Positions 18,308-29,433 of a stretch of 64,000 nucleotides of DNA are shown here, piece by piece. Source of the DNA: Megalonaias nervosa (lineage: Eukaryota; Mollusca; Bivalvia; Unionida; Unionidae); contig JAECUM010010941.1 of assembly GCA_016617855.1 (NCBI GenBank), positions 20,034-84,033 of the forward strand, given 5' to 3'. The notes beneath the pieces were generated by a model, which did not search any database, had not been told where the DNA came from, and was given only the letters and a program-made list of their open reading frames with translations. Position 1 is the stretch's first letter. Each line of letters opens with the position of its first letter. A program made the translations under genes and the position numbers.

Positions 18308-19620
18308 AGTCTAGAATTACTTCTCTTAAACTGTTGACTTCTAGAGTGTTGTCAAATTCGGTATACAAGATAACGTTCACCGTGTTGGGTGGAGCTTCTG
18401 CAAACTGAAGTTCCACACGCAGTTGGCCAGATTTTATGGGGTGGAAATATCTCTCGTCGCTGCCTTGGTCTGGAGTGAATCAAAGACCCACAAAGCGTAT
18501 CCTCCTGCATGATCGTCGTACGAAATGCCGTAGCTTGTGTTGGATCCTAACTTTCCCATGGCTTCGTACAGGGACAAGTATGATCTCAAGTAATTATTCT
18601 CGGCAAACTTAGGTTCGTAGGGTCTGGAACACAAGGCCTTGCCATCGCGACTGACTGATCTTGGACACTCTGTAGTGCTTAAACTCGAAAGGATTGGCAG
18701 TGATGGCTTCGTTGAGGGCTTCATTGCTGACCATACCAGAGATCAAACATTTTGGGTAACTGTAGTTCGAACAGATGATCTTCGATCTTAGAACGGAGTC
18801 CACCGGCAATGGTAAAGGTTTTCACTTCCACGCGTCGTATCGGATACTTTGCGGTTGTTCTGCTCAGAGTGTGACTGATGTCGTTTCCCACTTCAGGTAA
18901 CACTTCCACGAGTCGCACGTAGAGTCTGGCTTCTTTGATGATGGTTTTGTACTCGTTGGCGTTGGACATCATATGGAAGACGGTACTGCTGAGATTCAGC
19001 CGCAGGCGGACATCCACGCCGTTCAGCTAATAATTTTATTGCAGCCACATGTCCAAATGAAAACGATCCATCAGTTCTAAACTACGTCCTTACAGGATTT
19101 TCTTTCAACGGTCGTTAAAGCCCACATTGTTAGGATTATCAGCTGCTGTCACGACTGTGTCGTTAAACTTGCCCTCGCCCGCTGTATCAGCTTTCCATAA
19201 TACGCGAGTATCCAGATGAGTATTCTTGGCATCTTTTTCGTACGTCAAGTGATTTTCGAGTAACGCTCGGTAAGGGTAAGTATCCATGCTGCTGCTGATT
19301 AGTTTGTTATTCCAGTACAAATCCACTTTGCTGAACAAGGAATGTATGAAATTGTTGACGGGAGCTACTCTAGCATCGGCTGCCTGAGCGGTGTCGTCCA
19401 TTTTGATGACACTGACTTTCAGGTACAAGTAACTGCTATTCAGATCGATGTAACCTTCGGGCTGTCCTTTGAATTCAAATTCGATGGGGGCTGAGGTCGT
19501 CAAAGAGGAGATTTGATGAAATTCTACCCATTGAGATTCTTGCATCGTCATCATAGTGGGTGGCATGGCAAACAGATCCAGTTCTGACTTCGTACATTCG
19601 CAAGACTCTCGGTGCATCAT
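18308..19620 (-). pseudogene. MCP: Double jelly-roll major capsid protein (element C)
   Basis: This is the clearest structural gene. From the start at 19,620 the first 171 codons hold blocks typical of the F54H12.2-like Polinton capsid protein: GYIDLNSSYLYLKVSVIKMD, PVNNFIHSLFSKVDLYWNN and DTYPYRALLENHLTY. After breaks near 19,105 and 18,720, further blocks are DVRLRLNLSSTVFHMMSN, AKYPIRRVEVKTFTIAGG, and a C-terminal part ending in a LYTEFDNTLEV block at 18,308. It forms the capsid shell. Its N-terminal region near 18,980-19,127 has a copy inside the penton gene (20,489-20,636). Confidence 0.9.
18980..19127. repeat. 148-bp segment of MCP, copied into the penton gene
   Basis: This is the first copy of a direct repeat pair. 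The second lies at 20,489-20,636. Both are 148 bp long and differ at roughly a dozen positions by eye. The segment covers the MCP block starting near GVDVRLRLNLSS. Confidence 0.9.
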
Positions 19621-19635
19621 TTTTCTGTTTAATAA

Positions 19636-20070
19636 TTAAAGACGCCTAATCCTCTGACGGTCCTTCTTTTCTTTGTCTTTCAACTCTGTGTGTATGAAGT
19701 CCTCTGGATGGGTGTCGTCGTCGTCTCTTTCTGCCTTGTCCTTGCTGTGGCGTCAGGGAAGCAGGAATGACTGACATGGCAGTGTCCAGGGCATTTATAG
19801 GAATTTCTCATCGGCCAAAAATGTCTTTTGCAGTTTCAAGCAAGACATTTTTGCCTGCTCTCAAGAAGGCTTATCTGGGGTTTTGTTTGTCGATGATGAC
19901 ATTTAGGAGAAATCTTTGCCTTGCGTCAAAGCGGCATCTTTCAAGGTGTGGAATCCTCTTGTCACCGTCGGTTTCAAAACGGCAGCCACTGAAAGAAAGT
20001 CAGATTTCAGCAATATCTCCTAAACCATGTCCTCGCTGTCCAGCGACTCCTCTGTACACAGGACAAATAA
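19636..20070 (-). pseudogene. pVI/pX-like core protein (element C)
   Basis: The segment between penton and MCP contains RGVAGQRGHGLGDIAEI at the N-terminal end, then LKPTVTRGFHTLKDAALTQG, several stops, and a basic C-terminal tail ending RQRIRRL at 19,636. A glycine-rich start followed by a helix with the pattern L-K-P-x-x-x-x-G-x-x-x-L-K is characteristic of the small basic virion protein placed between penton and MCP in this Polinton family. At least three breaks are present and the start codon is not clear. Confidence in the role is moderate. Confidence 0.55.
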
Positions 20071-20071
20071 C

Positions 20072-21124
20072 TTACAAGTCGTTAGAGAATCGTTTTCGAA
20101 AATGGAGTTTCACTGTGACTTTCCCTTTGGAGAATGGAATATTTTGTCCAAGATCTCCTTTTATAGTAATGTTGACACTGTCGAAATACAACTTACTGAG
20201 GATGTTCAAATTCGCGGTGAACGTGATACGTGTTTCCGCCTTCCTCGTCATTCGTTTTGGTAGAATCCACTTTGAAAGGAATTACTCACAGTAATGTTGC
20301 GGATGTGTGTCCCACCACGCTGTACTTCACCACATCAGAGTATACAAAGGTCAAATTTAATCCCTGGTTCAGTTCTACAGGTTAACAAAAACACCTCAAA
20401 AACTTCAAGTTGTTTGTGATGGGTGGCATGAGTGGACCCTTGACCATCTTAAAGTCTCCACCCAAAATGTCAAACAATTCAGGACGAAACGGTACTGCTG
20501 AGATTCAGTCTCAGGCGGACATCCACGCCGTTCAGCTAATGCTTATATTGGAACCACATGTCCAAATGAAAACGATCCATCAGTTCTAAACTACGTCTTT
20601 ACAGGATTTTCTTTCCACGGTCGTTAAAGCCCACATATAATGGACAACGTTTTGACATCCGAAAATTTCATCAGCAGTCTACGAGCCACTTTATGGTACT
20701 CTATCTTGACACTTCGCTTCGTTTTGTCCAAGGCTTTGCAAAACAACGCATTAAATTTGGAAACAATCGTGTCCACCAGATGTTGACTATTAAAATAATA
20801 GCCCTCAGGAATTTTCATCATATACATGAGCTGTGGAGTATCGGGTGACATTGGTCGTTTCATAGAGGAATCTACAGTTTCGTTTTCATTCAAGCATAGT
20901 TGCACTTGGTCTTTCGGAACTTCGACCTCGAAAGTGTTTTGATTTTCAGTGATGTTTTTGATTTGTGTAGGGTGAATCTTTTCCACCAAAGCCACATCCC
21001 AATGGGCTTCGTGATTCATCTGGATGGCCTGAGGTAATCTGACCGTGAAACAGCACGAAGTATTGCGGGGAAACACAACCATGAAACTGTCACTGGGTAA
21101 AGTTAAGTAAATTTTTTTATTCAT
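20072..21124 (-). pseudogene. Penton-like minor capsid protein with a foreign MCP segment (element C)
   Basis: The start at 21,124 (MNKKIYLTLPSDSFMVVFPR) gives 166 good codons, including CCFTVRLPQAIQMNHEAHWD and MKIPEGYYFNSQHLVD, all typical of Polinton penton proteins. At 20,636 the frame enters the 148-bp MCP-derived segment and is lost. Penton-like coding resumes around 20,280-20,340 (YSDVVKYSVVGHT) and ends at 20,072 (GKVTVKLHFRKRFSNDL). The gene is therefore split by the duplication and by at least two frameshifts. Confidence 0.8.
20489..20636. repeat. MCP-derived 148-bp segment inside the penton gene
   Basis: Second copy of 18,980-19,127 in the same orientation. The match starts at ACGGTACTGCTGAGATTCAG and ends at AAAGCCCACAT. 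Its junctions inside the penton frame suggest non-homologous replacement or gene conversion. Confidence 0.9.
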
Positions 21125-21151
21125 AATTCCAGAGTTCTGCTTTCCGAGGGG

Positions 21152-21517
21152 TCACTCGAGGTCAAAGGAGTGCGCAAAAGAGGGTTGTTGCGGTTGTGAG
21201 TGATGGAGGGTGACTAGCGTTGGTCGCATAATACCGTTAGAGTATTTCAGAGAAGGATTGTGTAGAATGTAATCGATGCAACTGCTCAGTAAAATGGTCA
21301 ACAATTGTTTTTCTCTTTGTTGCAAAATTAAATTGGCGATGGCTAGCAGCACCGATGACACAATACGCTACAAAAAAAATTGGCAGAAAAAGACGATTTG
21401 CGTTTTAGGGACACGTTCTCCACACAACACCTACAAAGGTTGCTTTTGTAGATTTTGCATAGAAGAACTCAGAGAAGGAGTGATCACTGTTGTTGTTGAG
21501 GCTGTGTTGAAGGACAT
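21152..21517 (-). pseudogene. Small hypothetical gene between penton and integrase (element C)
   Basis: The start at 21,517 (MSFNTASTTTVITPSLSSSM) is followed by a stop near 21,430. A second frame covers 21,152-21,361, with a hydrophobic start (VLLAIANLILQQREKQL). ACTATAAAAAG at about 21,530-21,540 could be a TATA box. No family is recognised. Confidence 0.35.
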
Positions 21518-21522
21518 GATGG

Positions 21523-22584
21523 TCACTTCTTTTTATAGTCTATGACTTGCGAAGCGTCGATCCAAGACTCCAAACTAGGAGGATATCCTTTCCAACGTAC
21601 TTTAACTTCTTTGACACGTCGTTTTCTCACTTTACGGGGTCTTTGATAGAGAGTGCTTTCGATGTCGTACACTTCGTCTTCTTTTTTAGTGACTCGTTCC
21701 TACTCGGGCAAGTAAAAAGTTCCTTTTAGCACTTCATCGTTCATGTCTTCCAATTTATAGATTGCAGGATGACGGCCATGCACTCGTCCATTGACATGAA
21801 ACAATACGGTGGTCCAGTTGGGTAAGTAACCTTTGTCGAAAGTGCGTTTGGTTTTGCAATGCATACCCAATCTCCCGTCGTCAACACTTCCCCTTTCTTG
21901 GGGACAGCCGCAGTCGGGGATGTACCAAACAGGAGCTCCAACACAGTCACTTCGTTTTCCTGAGTCACGTCTTGGGGGCACATCCGATGCCCCGATGGTA
22001 AGATTGATTGTACGCTTTGGCCAGGTACGGTAAGACGTCGATATACTTGGGAGTGTGTTGATGCATAAGATATTTCCACACGAGTTCTTTCAAGGTACGT
22101 TGAAAACGTTCCACCATGCTAGCTTTGGTGTCGGGATTCTCAGTAGTGAAAAATGAAAGTCTCGTTTCTTCAGTTATTTTTGGAAAACTTGGTTCATAAA
22201 TTTTGTGCTTTTCTCGGTTTGCCATCGGAGAGGGAGACGACCACATTGTTTCAACCTCAGTTTTAGGGTTCGCACTAACTCAGTGCTCGATTTGGAAGTC
22301 AAAGGCACGACCCAGACAAATTTGGAAAAGACGTCGATGACACAAAACAAAACAAATATTTGAAGCCACAATTGTAGGTGAGGGACATCAGCTAAACTGG
22401 CTCGCCATTGATGATCGAATGGGTTTGTGTAACGTGTACGTGGCTTGTTCTTGTAACCATCGTTGCACTTGAGGTAAACGGACACTTTTCAGTCTTGTTT
22501 TGGCAGCACGATACATGTCTGAACTCCACCGTATCCTTCAGGATGGGCTAGATCGTAGTAAATGCTTGCTAATACATTCTCCAT
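21523..22584 (-). pseudogene. Retroviral-type integrase with chromodomain (element C)
   Basis: The protein starts at 22,584 (MENVLASIYYDLAHPEGYGG) with an in-frame stop TGA at about 22,484. The RNase-H-fold core follows: WRASLADVPHL (first Asp), CVIDVFSKFVWVVPLTSKS, the second Asp near RWQTEK, and NPDTKASMVERFQRTLKELV (catalytic Glu). The tail includes YIDVLPYLAKAYN and a chromodomain-like end with RWKGYPPSLESWIDASQV. Breaks lie near 22,180, 21,980 and 21,720. In Polintons this enzyme inserts the element and makes the 6-bp duplication. Length is about 354 codons, normal for the family. Confidence 0.88.
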
Positions 22585-22585
22585 A

Positions 22586-22587
22586 AG

Positions 22588-22668
<81 letters not shown>
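22586..22668. repeat. (TC)n microsatellite
   Basis: About 83 bp of TC directly upstream of the integrase start. Confidence 0.95.
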
Positions 22669-22671
<3 letters not shown>

Positions 22672-22697
22672 AATAAGTCACACACTCTTCACTGATG

Positions 22698-23294
22698 CTA
22701 CTCTAGGGTGAGGTGGTGGTTTGGAAACGGCTTTACGTGTCCGGGAGTAGAAGTCGAGGGCAGTGGTGGTGATGGTACTGGGATGGCTTTTGTCAAGCTT
22801 TTTTTCTTTTCGCTTCTGTCGAAAGAGGAGTTGACATCATCTTTTTAACCTAAGCTTTGAGTTCTTCTCGTTGAGGTGTGGGGGAAGGGGTCAAAAAGGA
22901 CGCTGCAATCTTACCAGGGACGGGAATCGCTGACGGCGTCTGAAAAACTTCTCGTGCCTCTTTTTCCTATGGCATCCGTGGGACTGCGTCAGTCTTGGTC
23001 ACTGGGGGTGGTGGTGGTTGTGATAGTCTTAAAATCTTTCAGAGTCGGTGGAGCTGTTTCATTTAAAGCTTTCTGGTGAAAGAGTTGAAGTCGTTGCAAC
23101 ATTTGGCCGTACCGTTGTGCTTTTTCCGTTTCTGACAAATCGCTGCGATCAATAAACGATTGCAATTCTTGTAGTAACTGAGACATCTCGGTCAAATGAG
23201 TATTGGGAGGTAAATACGGGGTACGTTGTTCTTGCCAATGATGGAATTCCATCCATCGTTTGCAAGGGATTAAAGTTAGTTTTCGTCCTTCCAT
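22698..23294 (-). pseudogene. Hypothetical acidic/helical protein (element C)
   Basis: The N-terminal 100 residues (22,989-23,294) include MEGRKLTLIPCKRWMEFHHW and EKAQRYGQMLQRLQLF. The second pattern (E-K-x-x-x-Y-x-Q-x-L-Q-R) recurs in uncharacterised Polinton proteins near the integrase. A frameshift near 22,985 leads to a Pro/Ser/Thr/Lys-rich tail ending at 22,698. The function is unknown. Confidence 0.5.
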
Positions 23295-23342
23295 CAGATT
23301 CCAAAGTACGCGTCTGAGATATTTTCACTTAAGAGGTCCCTT

Positions 23343-23837
23343 TTATTTTCTTGGTCCTTTTATCTTGATGCAGTTTGTGAGGCATGAGCTCCTATGAGTC
23401 CTGAAATCATTGTTCCCAATACTCCTTTCACCAAGGGCCCTAACAACGGGTGCACAAATCCTCCGCCTTGCACCAGCATCTTTTTCTTTTAACGGATGGA
23501 TATTTTCTTTTGGACCATTTGGCGAAGAACGTGCCGATGCTTGGCTAAGCGTTTCTTCTGATGCTTGGACAAAGGTATCGTTCTTTTCAAGATATTCAGG
23601 GAACATTCCCATACGATATCGACGACGTCTTTCGAGGCGGTTTAAATGAGTTGCTTTAGAATGGGTGAAGAGGTCTTGGACAGGACCGACAACACTTCCC
23701 AATGTTTGGCTAAACGAAGAGGCAGTCCTTTCCTTTTCTTTCCTTTTTGAGGCGAAGAGGATGGCTTCTGAGGAATGACATCTTTGTTTTTCCGGATCAC
23801 ACACATAAAATACACTGACATCGAAGACTTGGCACAC
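23343..23837 (-). CDS. Hypothetical protein of 164 residues (element C)
   Basis: A single open frame with a short hydrophobic start (VFDVSVFYVCD), a charged middle including HLNRLERRRRYRMGMFPEYL and a hydrophilic end. No domain recognised. It may begin at an internal Met. It is one of the few unbroken frames in element C. Confidence 0.45.
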   Translation of the reverse strand: MCQVFDVSVFYVCDPEKQRCHSSEAILFASKRKEKERTASSFSQTLGSVVGPVQDLFTHSKATHLNRLERRRRYRMGMFPEYLEKNDTFVQASEETLSQASARSSPNGPKENIHPLKEKDAGARRRICAPVVRALGERSIGNNDFRTHRSSCLTNCIKIKGPRK

Positions 23838-23843
23838 GTCGTT

Positions 23844-24103
23844 TTATCTTATTTCTTTGGAGACGTATTTTTTTAGTAGGTCGTAGTGTTTGTGACCTGT
23901 CTGTCTGACGAACTCTTTCACTATCCCATCAAATAATCCTCCCCTTTGGTTGCTCCTCTTTTTCTTGGACGATATGGTCTTTTCTTTTCTTGTGCAAACT
24001 TTTTTTTCGGATGTTGGGTGAAACGACGAGACTGTCCTTTTCTTTATACTTTTTGGACAGAAGAACGGCGATGGTGGTGTGCACTTCTGGTGGGTGAGAT
24101 CAT
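23844..24103 (-). pseudogene. Small basic protein (element C)
   Basis: The frame from 24,103 (MISPTRSAHHHRRSS) has one stop and a basic block (KKKFAQEKKRPYRPRKRG). After a shift it ends in GGLFDGIVKEFVRQTG and KYVSKEIR at 23,844. A basic head followed by GG and a helical tail is similar in plan to pX-like core proteins of the other elements. The identification is tentative. Confidence 0.4.
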
Positions 24104-24299
24104 TTTGTGTTCAGGTGCAAAAAATCACTGATACCCATCGTCTGTCGCAGATCTTTTATTTTTTATAGTGGAATGCGTCGCCACTGATTGTCGGTACGTC
24201 GTATCAACTTTATGACAGGCAACACACATCTTTGAAGGGATCGCAACGAACTAAATCGGGACAGTTCTTGTTTGGATAAGTACAGTAAACTGTGTAACA

Positions 24300-24920
24300 T
24301 GCCCAATCTCTCTTGGACTTTGATTTTGGGGGCAGGTACATTGTTAGCAGCTGCCGCTGGAGCTTAAGAGGAGAAGGAGGGTATCAACGTTGGAGGAGAA
24401 GTTCCTTGAGACACAGGTTTATATTTTTATTCATCAAATTAGGAAAGAAGGGTGACAAATTGGACTTGGCTGGAATCACGAGCAATGGTGAAGTGGAAGA
24501 ACTTGAGGCTCCTGGAGATGCAGTCTCCGTCACAGGTAGTTGCTTGGGGATGCAAGGTTGAATTCTGGTCGCGGTGGCTCTCTTGCGGCTAGAAGCTGTT
24601 TACTTCGGTCTTTTTCTTGGGACTTTTCTTTTTCTGGGGCTGTGACCTGGTCTTGACACCACTGCTCTTCATCTTCTGGGTACGTTTGGGTCGGAGAGTT
24701 TTTTTTCTTGGGAATCTCTGCTGGGGCATTTGGATCCCATTATAAGAGGTAACAAATGATGACACCTCCTCGAGAACCGCTATCTCCAGGTTTTAAAATG
24801 ATTTGCTTTTTTTGAGTGTCGATTCGGGGATCTGCCAGTTGCGTCAAGTCTTTTTCTCTCAAAAAAGCGTTTGGTTTGATGAGGGATGTGAATGATACCT
24901 TGAAGTAAATGACGTACTGT

Positions 24921-24952
<32 letters not shown>

Positions 24953-24955
24953 CAT
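24300..24955 (-). pseudogene. Hypothetical protein with poly-Thr start and basic middle (element C)
   Basis: The ATG at 24,955 is followed by a run of ACT codons given by the (GTA)n repeat at 24,918-24,953, then QYVIYFKVSFTSLIKPNAFL and RIDTQKKQIILKPGDSGSRG. After a break near 24,740 the frame is rich in Lys, Arg, Ser and Pro (VPRKRPK, SSRKRATATRIQP) and fades near 24,300. The repeat may have extended the N-terminus. Not recognised. Confidence 0.4.
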
Positions 24956-25099
24956 AACCAAGCTCCCATGATGTCCTGCTGAATCGCTGAGGTCTCAGCA
25001 TACGTCATCCCTGCAATCGCAAGGCACAGCATCGTACTCGAAGTGTGAATTACTGAACTTGAATTGTGTCTGTCTGAAAAGGATTCATTTTTCTCGCTT

Positions 25100-28000
25100 G
25101 GAGTTTCTTCTCGTAATGAAGTATTGGTCTTGGACGTTTTCCCCTTTATATGCTGGCCAATATCGGCGTGTCCGTACGGCAAAGTGAAATGATCGGAAGT
25201 CGCACTCGCTTCTGGTACACAATTTGATAGAGGTTTTCCAAAGGTCGAATGACAATTTGGTGCTTGAGTAAACGTACAATCTTGTGCGGTTCGTAGATGG
25301 TCACTGTGAAGCTTCCATCTTCTTCCGATTGAAACGCTTCTTTCAGCACGCTACAGTTCACCACTTGACTGGTGCGATGATTTAGAGTCAACCCTTTCAC
25401 TTTACACTTGGTGTGCACTTCTCTTTGTTTGTCCCGGTATTCGTAGCCGTAATGTTTAGGACCACCACTAACAAAACTTGGAATCTTGTCGTCAGGGTGT
25501 TCGTCCGTCCAGGCCCCTAAAAGGTCTCCTTCGATTTCAGGTGACGGAGACCAAGGCAATCGATGTAGATGGAACTGTCCGTATCAAAGTACAGCCCACG
25601 ATCTCCTAACTGGTGTAAGGCTTCGTACAATTTTAGGCGAGTATGGGCTGTCACGTAGGTTGCAATGATGACATTTCCTAATTCATCGGCCTGTAAAGCT
25701 CCAGTTCTTTTCGTAATTGACAAAAATCAAGACTCCACGAATAATGTCCACGTGTTTCAAGTATTTGGTTTTGTCGTGAATCATCTGGAAATAGGGGGAA
25801 GGTTCCGTCAAATACTCCGTCTTGGTTAACCACGGTCGTTGTGCCATTTTTCCCCACAAGCAATTCAGCATCACTTTGGCTAACGATCGCCTTCCTTTGT
25901 TTTTCTCCACGTGGTCCAAGGTGATGCCTTCTTGCTCAAAGTATTTCTCTTTGAATTTCTTTTGGTTTTCGGGAGTATGACACCAGGAAGGATAGCCACT
26001 GGCTTCTTGTTACAGTTTCAAAAGGCATCCACGTAGTCTGCGAAAATGCCTTTCCTAGTCTCGTCACCCTTGTGGTAATGTTCTATCTTGGAAAAGTGGT
26101 AAATTTAGTACACTTCTAACAATTGGTATCCCAGGTCCAGAGCTATAAACAATTCCACGCTGACCCACGTTCCTGTCAAGGCGTGTTCTTCCTGAGTGTG
26201 ATGACAAGGAAGGCCTTGGTTATACGTTTCGGCACAAGTGCGGAACAAGGGAAACTTCAGTTTTCCTTGGCAAAGGTGAGGTAAAACGGGATGGTACAAG
26301 TCCGTGGGAAACAAGACTTTATATTCAATCAATCCTTAGTATTGTCGAATGGTGTCCAGGTCGATGTGTTCCGTCAGCAATTTTGGATGCCCTGCGTAAA
26401 AGTGACAATATTTGTACACGTAAGGACACAGTGAACACACGTCTAGGTATTTGATTTCTTCTCCTTTCTCCTCGTCGGCGTGGTACAGGAAACAGGTGGC
26501 ATTCGTTCGTCCTATATGCAAACTGTCCCGGGGCTTCAGAGGGTCCACCAGTTTGTAACTTTCCATGATGTGTTTAAAATCGGCATCTGTTTTCAAACGG
26601 TGATCGTACTCGTGTTCCCACATTTCCACGACTTGGTATCCTTGCTGTTCTAACTTTAAGCGGCGCTGACAAGTATCCCCTCACAAGCCTTGCATGGTAC
26701 GTCGTAAAAACTCATTTTTGGTGCCAATTTGAGGGTAGCAGATCGGACATCCGTGAAATATGCAACCGTTAAATTTGTACACAATCTTAGTGTTTTCTAC
26801 GTCCCAGCCAACCACTGAATAATTTCCAATAGTCTTTTCGCCTCCTCAGTTTCTGGCATGTTGGATCCATTTGTCTTTCTTGTCGCACAAGCAATGTAAC
26901 CAGTGTAGGGCTTTGACCGAATATTGACGTTGATGAAATTGGTTTCTTGAGGGATAATTTCAGCCAGGATCTTCTCGGGCATGAATCGTTTGCGGTACAC
27001 CAAGGAACATGCTTTGACAATTGTGTGGGATTTTTTCAAAGGATCGATCCTTCTGTGCTCCATGAAGAATTCTCGAAATTTTTGCACAGCAACGACGTAA
27101 AATGTTTACGTCCGATCGACAGTACTTTAACGTTTCTTCCTGAAAGTCGAAGGGGTGCGAGGCGTGATTTTGGCACCAAGCGTAGAAAGCTTCTCGTTGT
27201 TCGGTACGCATGTTGTCAGGGTCGTAGTAATGAGCATCAGGCAAATGTGGCAGAATGGCATGTTGATTGGCTTCGGTATTGAAAAAGTGATGAAAATAGC
27301 CTTTGGCCATTTCTGTCATTCCAAATGTTTCAGGCATTCGACTCAAAGGCATGGCCAAGTAACTCATCGAATCTTTAAACTGCACTTGTCCCACTTGCAT
27401 GGAAACGAGTTTGGCTCCGTTGAAAGTGACTTTTGGACGTTCGGTGATTTGTTCCGTATAGTATTTGAGAAGAAATTGTCCATCATATCCCGAGAAATTG
27501 TGAGCCATCAACTTGGCATAGCGATGGCAATCTCCTTAACGTTCGATGTCCTCTTGACCCTACGTTTCGTCGATTAGGTGTAAGATCCATTGAGCAAAAT
27601 TGGTCAGCGCGTTAGGTCCTAGAAAGATTTTTTCCACGTCCTCCAGTAATCTTTCTACAATGACAAAAGATCGCTTCTTGGATGCACTTCTCGCACGCTC
27701 GATGAACCACGCAGAAATTAGGAATGTGAATGCCGGTCTCTTGCATGCATTTGAAATCGACAAAGATGAAATTCCCTTTCTTCTTCTTGTCATCTTTCTC
27801 CTCCTTCTCCTCCTCCTCCTATTTGGGTTGATGTTTTTGAATGTAGCATTCGTGTTCCAAGTCCACGATTTGGCGACAAATGGGACATCGTTTCTTTCCC
27901 GAAAAAAAGTGCGCTTTGGCACTATTGGTACGTATGACTTGCCCACAAGTAGAACACCATTTCAGCAGTTGGCAAGTACTTTTCCGCTGTGAACTTTGCA

Positions 28001-29092
28001 TCTTCAGATGCTGCTGGTAACAGGTTCGGCTGAGAAAAGTGTGCTGACAAGCCGGAAAATGTACTCGTTTTTGTCCTTCGTGAAGACAGGGTTTAGAGCC
28101 CAAACATCCCTCACATTTCGATCCACAATGCTTGTGTTGATCTCGATTGTTATAGCCATAGTCACATTTCTCACAATAATAATCGTATCCGAGAAATCCC
28201 GTGATACTGGTAATGGCATCGTAATGTTCATCGTGATGATAGACGTGAACGTAGTTTCCATCTTTTAAATCTTTGCCTCGAAAATAAGTTTTCTAACCAC
28301 TTCTTGAGGGTGCACTTTCAAGGAGTAGGGTGAAGCTAAGACGTCTTGCAATTTTTGCATTTGAGGAATGCAGCAGAGTGTGTCTTTAAGTAGGCCAGCT
28401 TGCTGTAACAGGAGTTCTGCTTCTCTTCGTTGTTTGGGTCGTTATGATGGTTGAATAGTTTTCCAGGCTCTTTCCCATTCTGACGTGTCGTTCTTGTTGG
28501 CGTACGTTTGTCCTACGACGATGGCACGGGCTAAACACATCTTGTCTTGAGTGTTGTTAAGTTAGACGAGGCTCTTTTCGGTGCTAAGAAGGTCGACCAC
28601 CAATAACACCTTTTTGCGTCCGGTACCTTTGAGAAGAGAAATGTGGGCCATGTACAGTGTCGCTTTTCCATCGGTGATGTGAAATTTGTCGTTGGACTGC
28701 TGAACGTGTTGGATCTTGTAGAGGACCTTAGATGGTGTCAATTCTGCTGGCCTGCTAAACTCGATCGAGACTGGTGACTTCAGACTGTCGTGATAAATGG
28801 AAAGTGTCAATTGATCGTCTTCGTTGGCTCGGCATCGCCGTTTCAGTGTGGTTAACAAAGAATCCTACAAATCGGTGATGAAACCCTCTGTTTTCTTCAG
28901 CGGTACGTCTGACCTGAAAAATCTTTAAACTTCACCATGTACGTGTAGGCCGTGGTTCTAAATTTTCTGGAGGAACGTTTATCTGATTCTCGAATGTGGT
29001 AATAATTTTTAGGCGTTACTGGTAGACTTTGGTTTGACTTTGATCTCTGGGTTTGGATGCAACCGTAACAGATGTGAATTCTGTCTCACTCA
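25100..29092 (-). pseudogene. polB: Family-B DNA polymerase, protein-primed type (element C)
   Basis: From the likely N-terminus near 29,092 the parts are: a conserved N-terminal block (VLYKIQHVQQSNDKFHITDG); a Cys/His zinc-binding region at 27,819-28,103; exonuclease I, seen as FIFVDFKCMQ, where the usual D-x-E reads D-x-K; exonuclease II in AHNFSGYDGQFLLKYY; exonuclease III in YCRSDVNILRRC; motif A as YLDVCSLCPYVYKY, with Cys where Tyr is usual; motif B in KVMLNCLWGK; motif C in YFDTDSSIYID; and the C-terminal part to about 25,100. At least eight frames are involved. The family replicates Polinton DNA from a protein primer. Confidence 0.9.
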
Positions 29093-29225
29093 TGTCATCT
29101 TCAAAATCGCTGGCATGAATTTGAGCTAAGATTTTGGCTCGTGTACGAGACGATAGGTCAAGTTTCTACCTCTTACTTTCTTCTCCTTTCTCAATGAAAT
29201 TGTGCGATCATTTCATATTGATTGC

Positions 29226-29380
29226 AAAATGTCAAATGACTAAATTTTAAACGCCATGTTTCCTTATGTAAATGTAAGGTGAGTGTCTTCCCTATATAAA
29301 TGGGAAAAGTCAAATGACTACATTTCAAAAGTCATGATCCCCAATATATCAATGTAAGGTCAGTGTCTTTCCTATAGAAA
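29226..29380. promoter_or_regulatory. Tandem repeat of about 77 bp with TATA box, between polB and zinc-knuckle genes
   Basis: Two units share GTCAAATGACTA-ATTT, then AATGTAAGGT-AGTGTCTT and CCTATA. The first carries TATATAA (29,293-29,299), while in the second the TATA reads CTATAGAAA. A third partial copy of GGTCAGTGTCTTCCCT follows at 29,380-29,396. It lies between divergent genes and probably serves the plus-strand one. Confidence 0.55.
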
Positions 29381-29433
29381 GGGTCAGTGTCTTCCCTCAG
29401 AGTATTCACTTCACTCTCAATCCTTCGAGAAAG

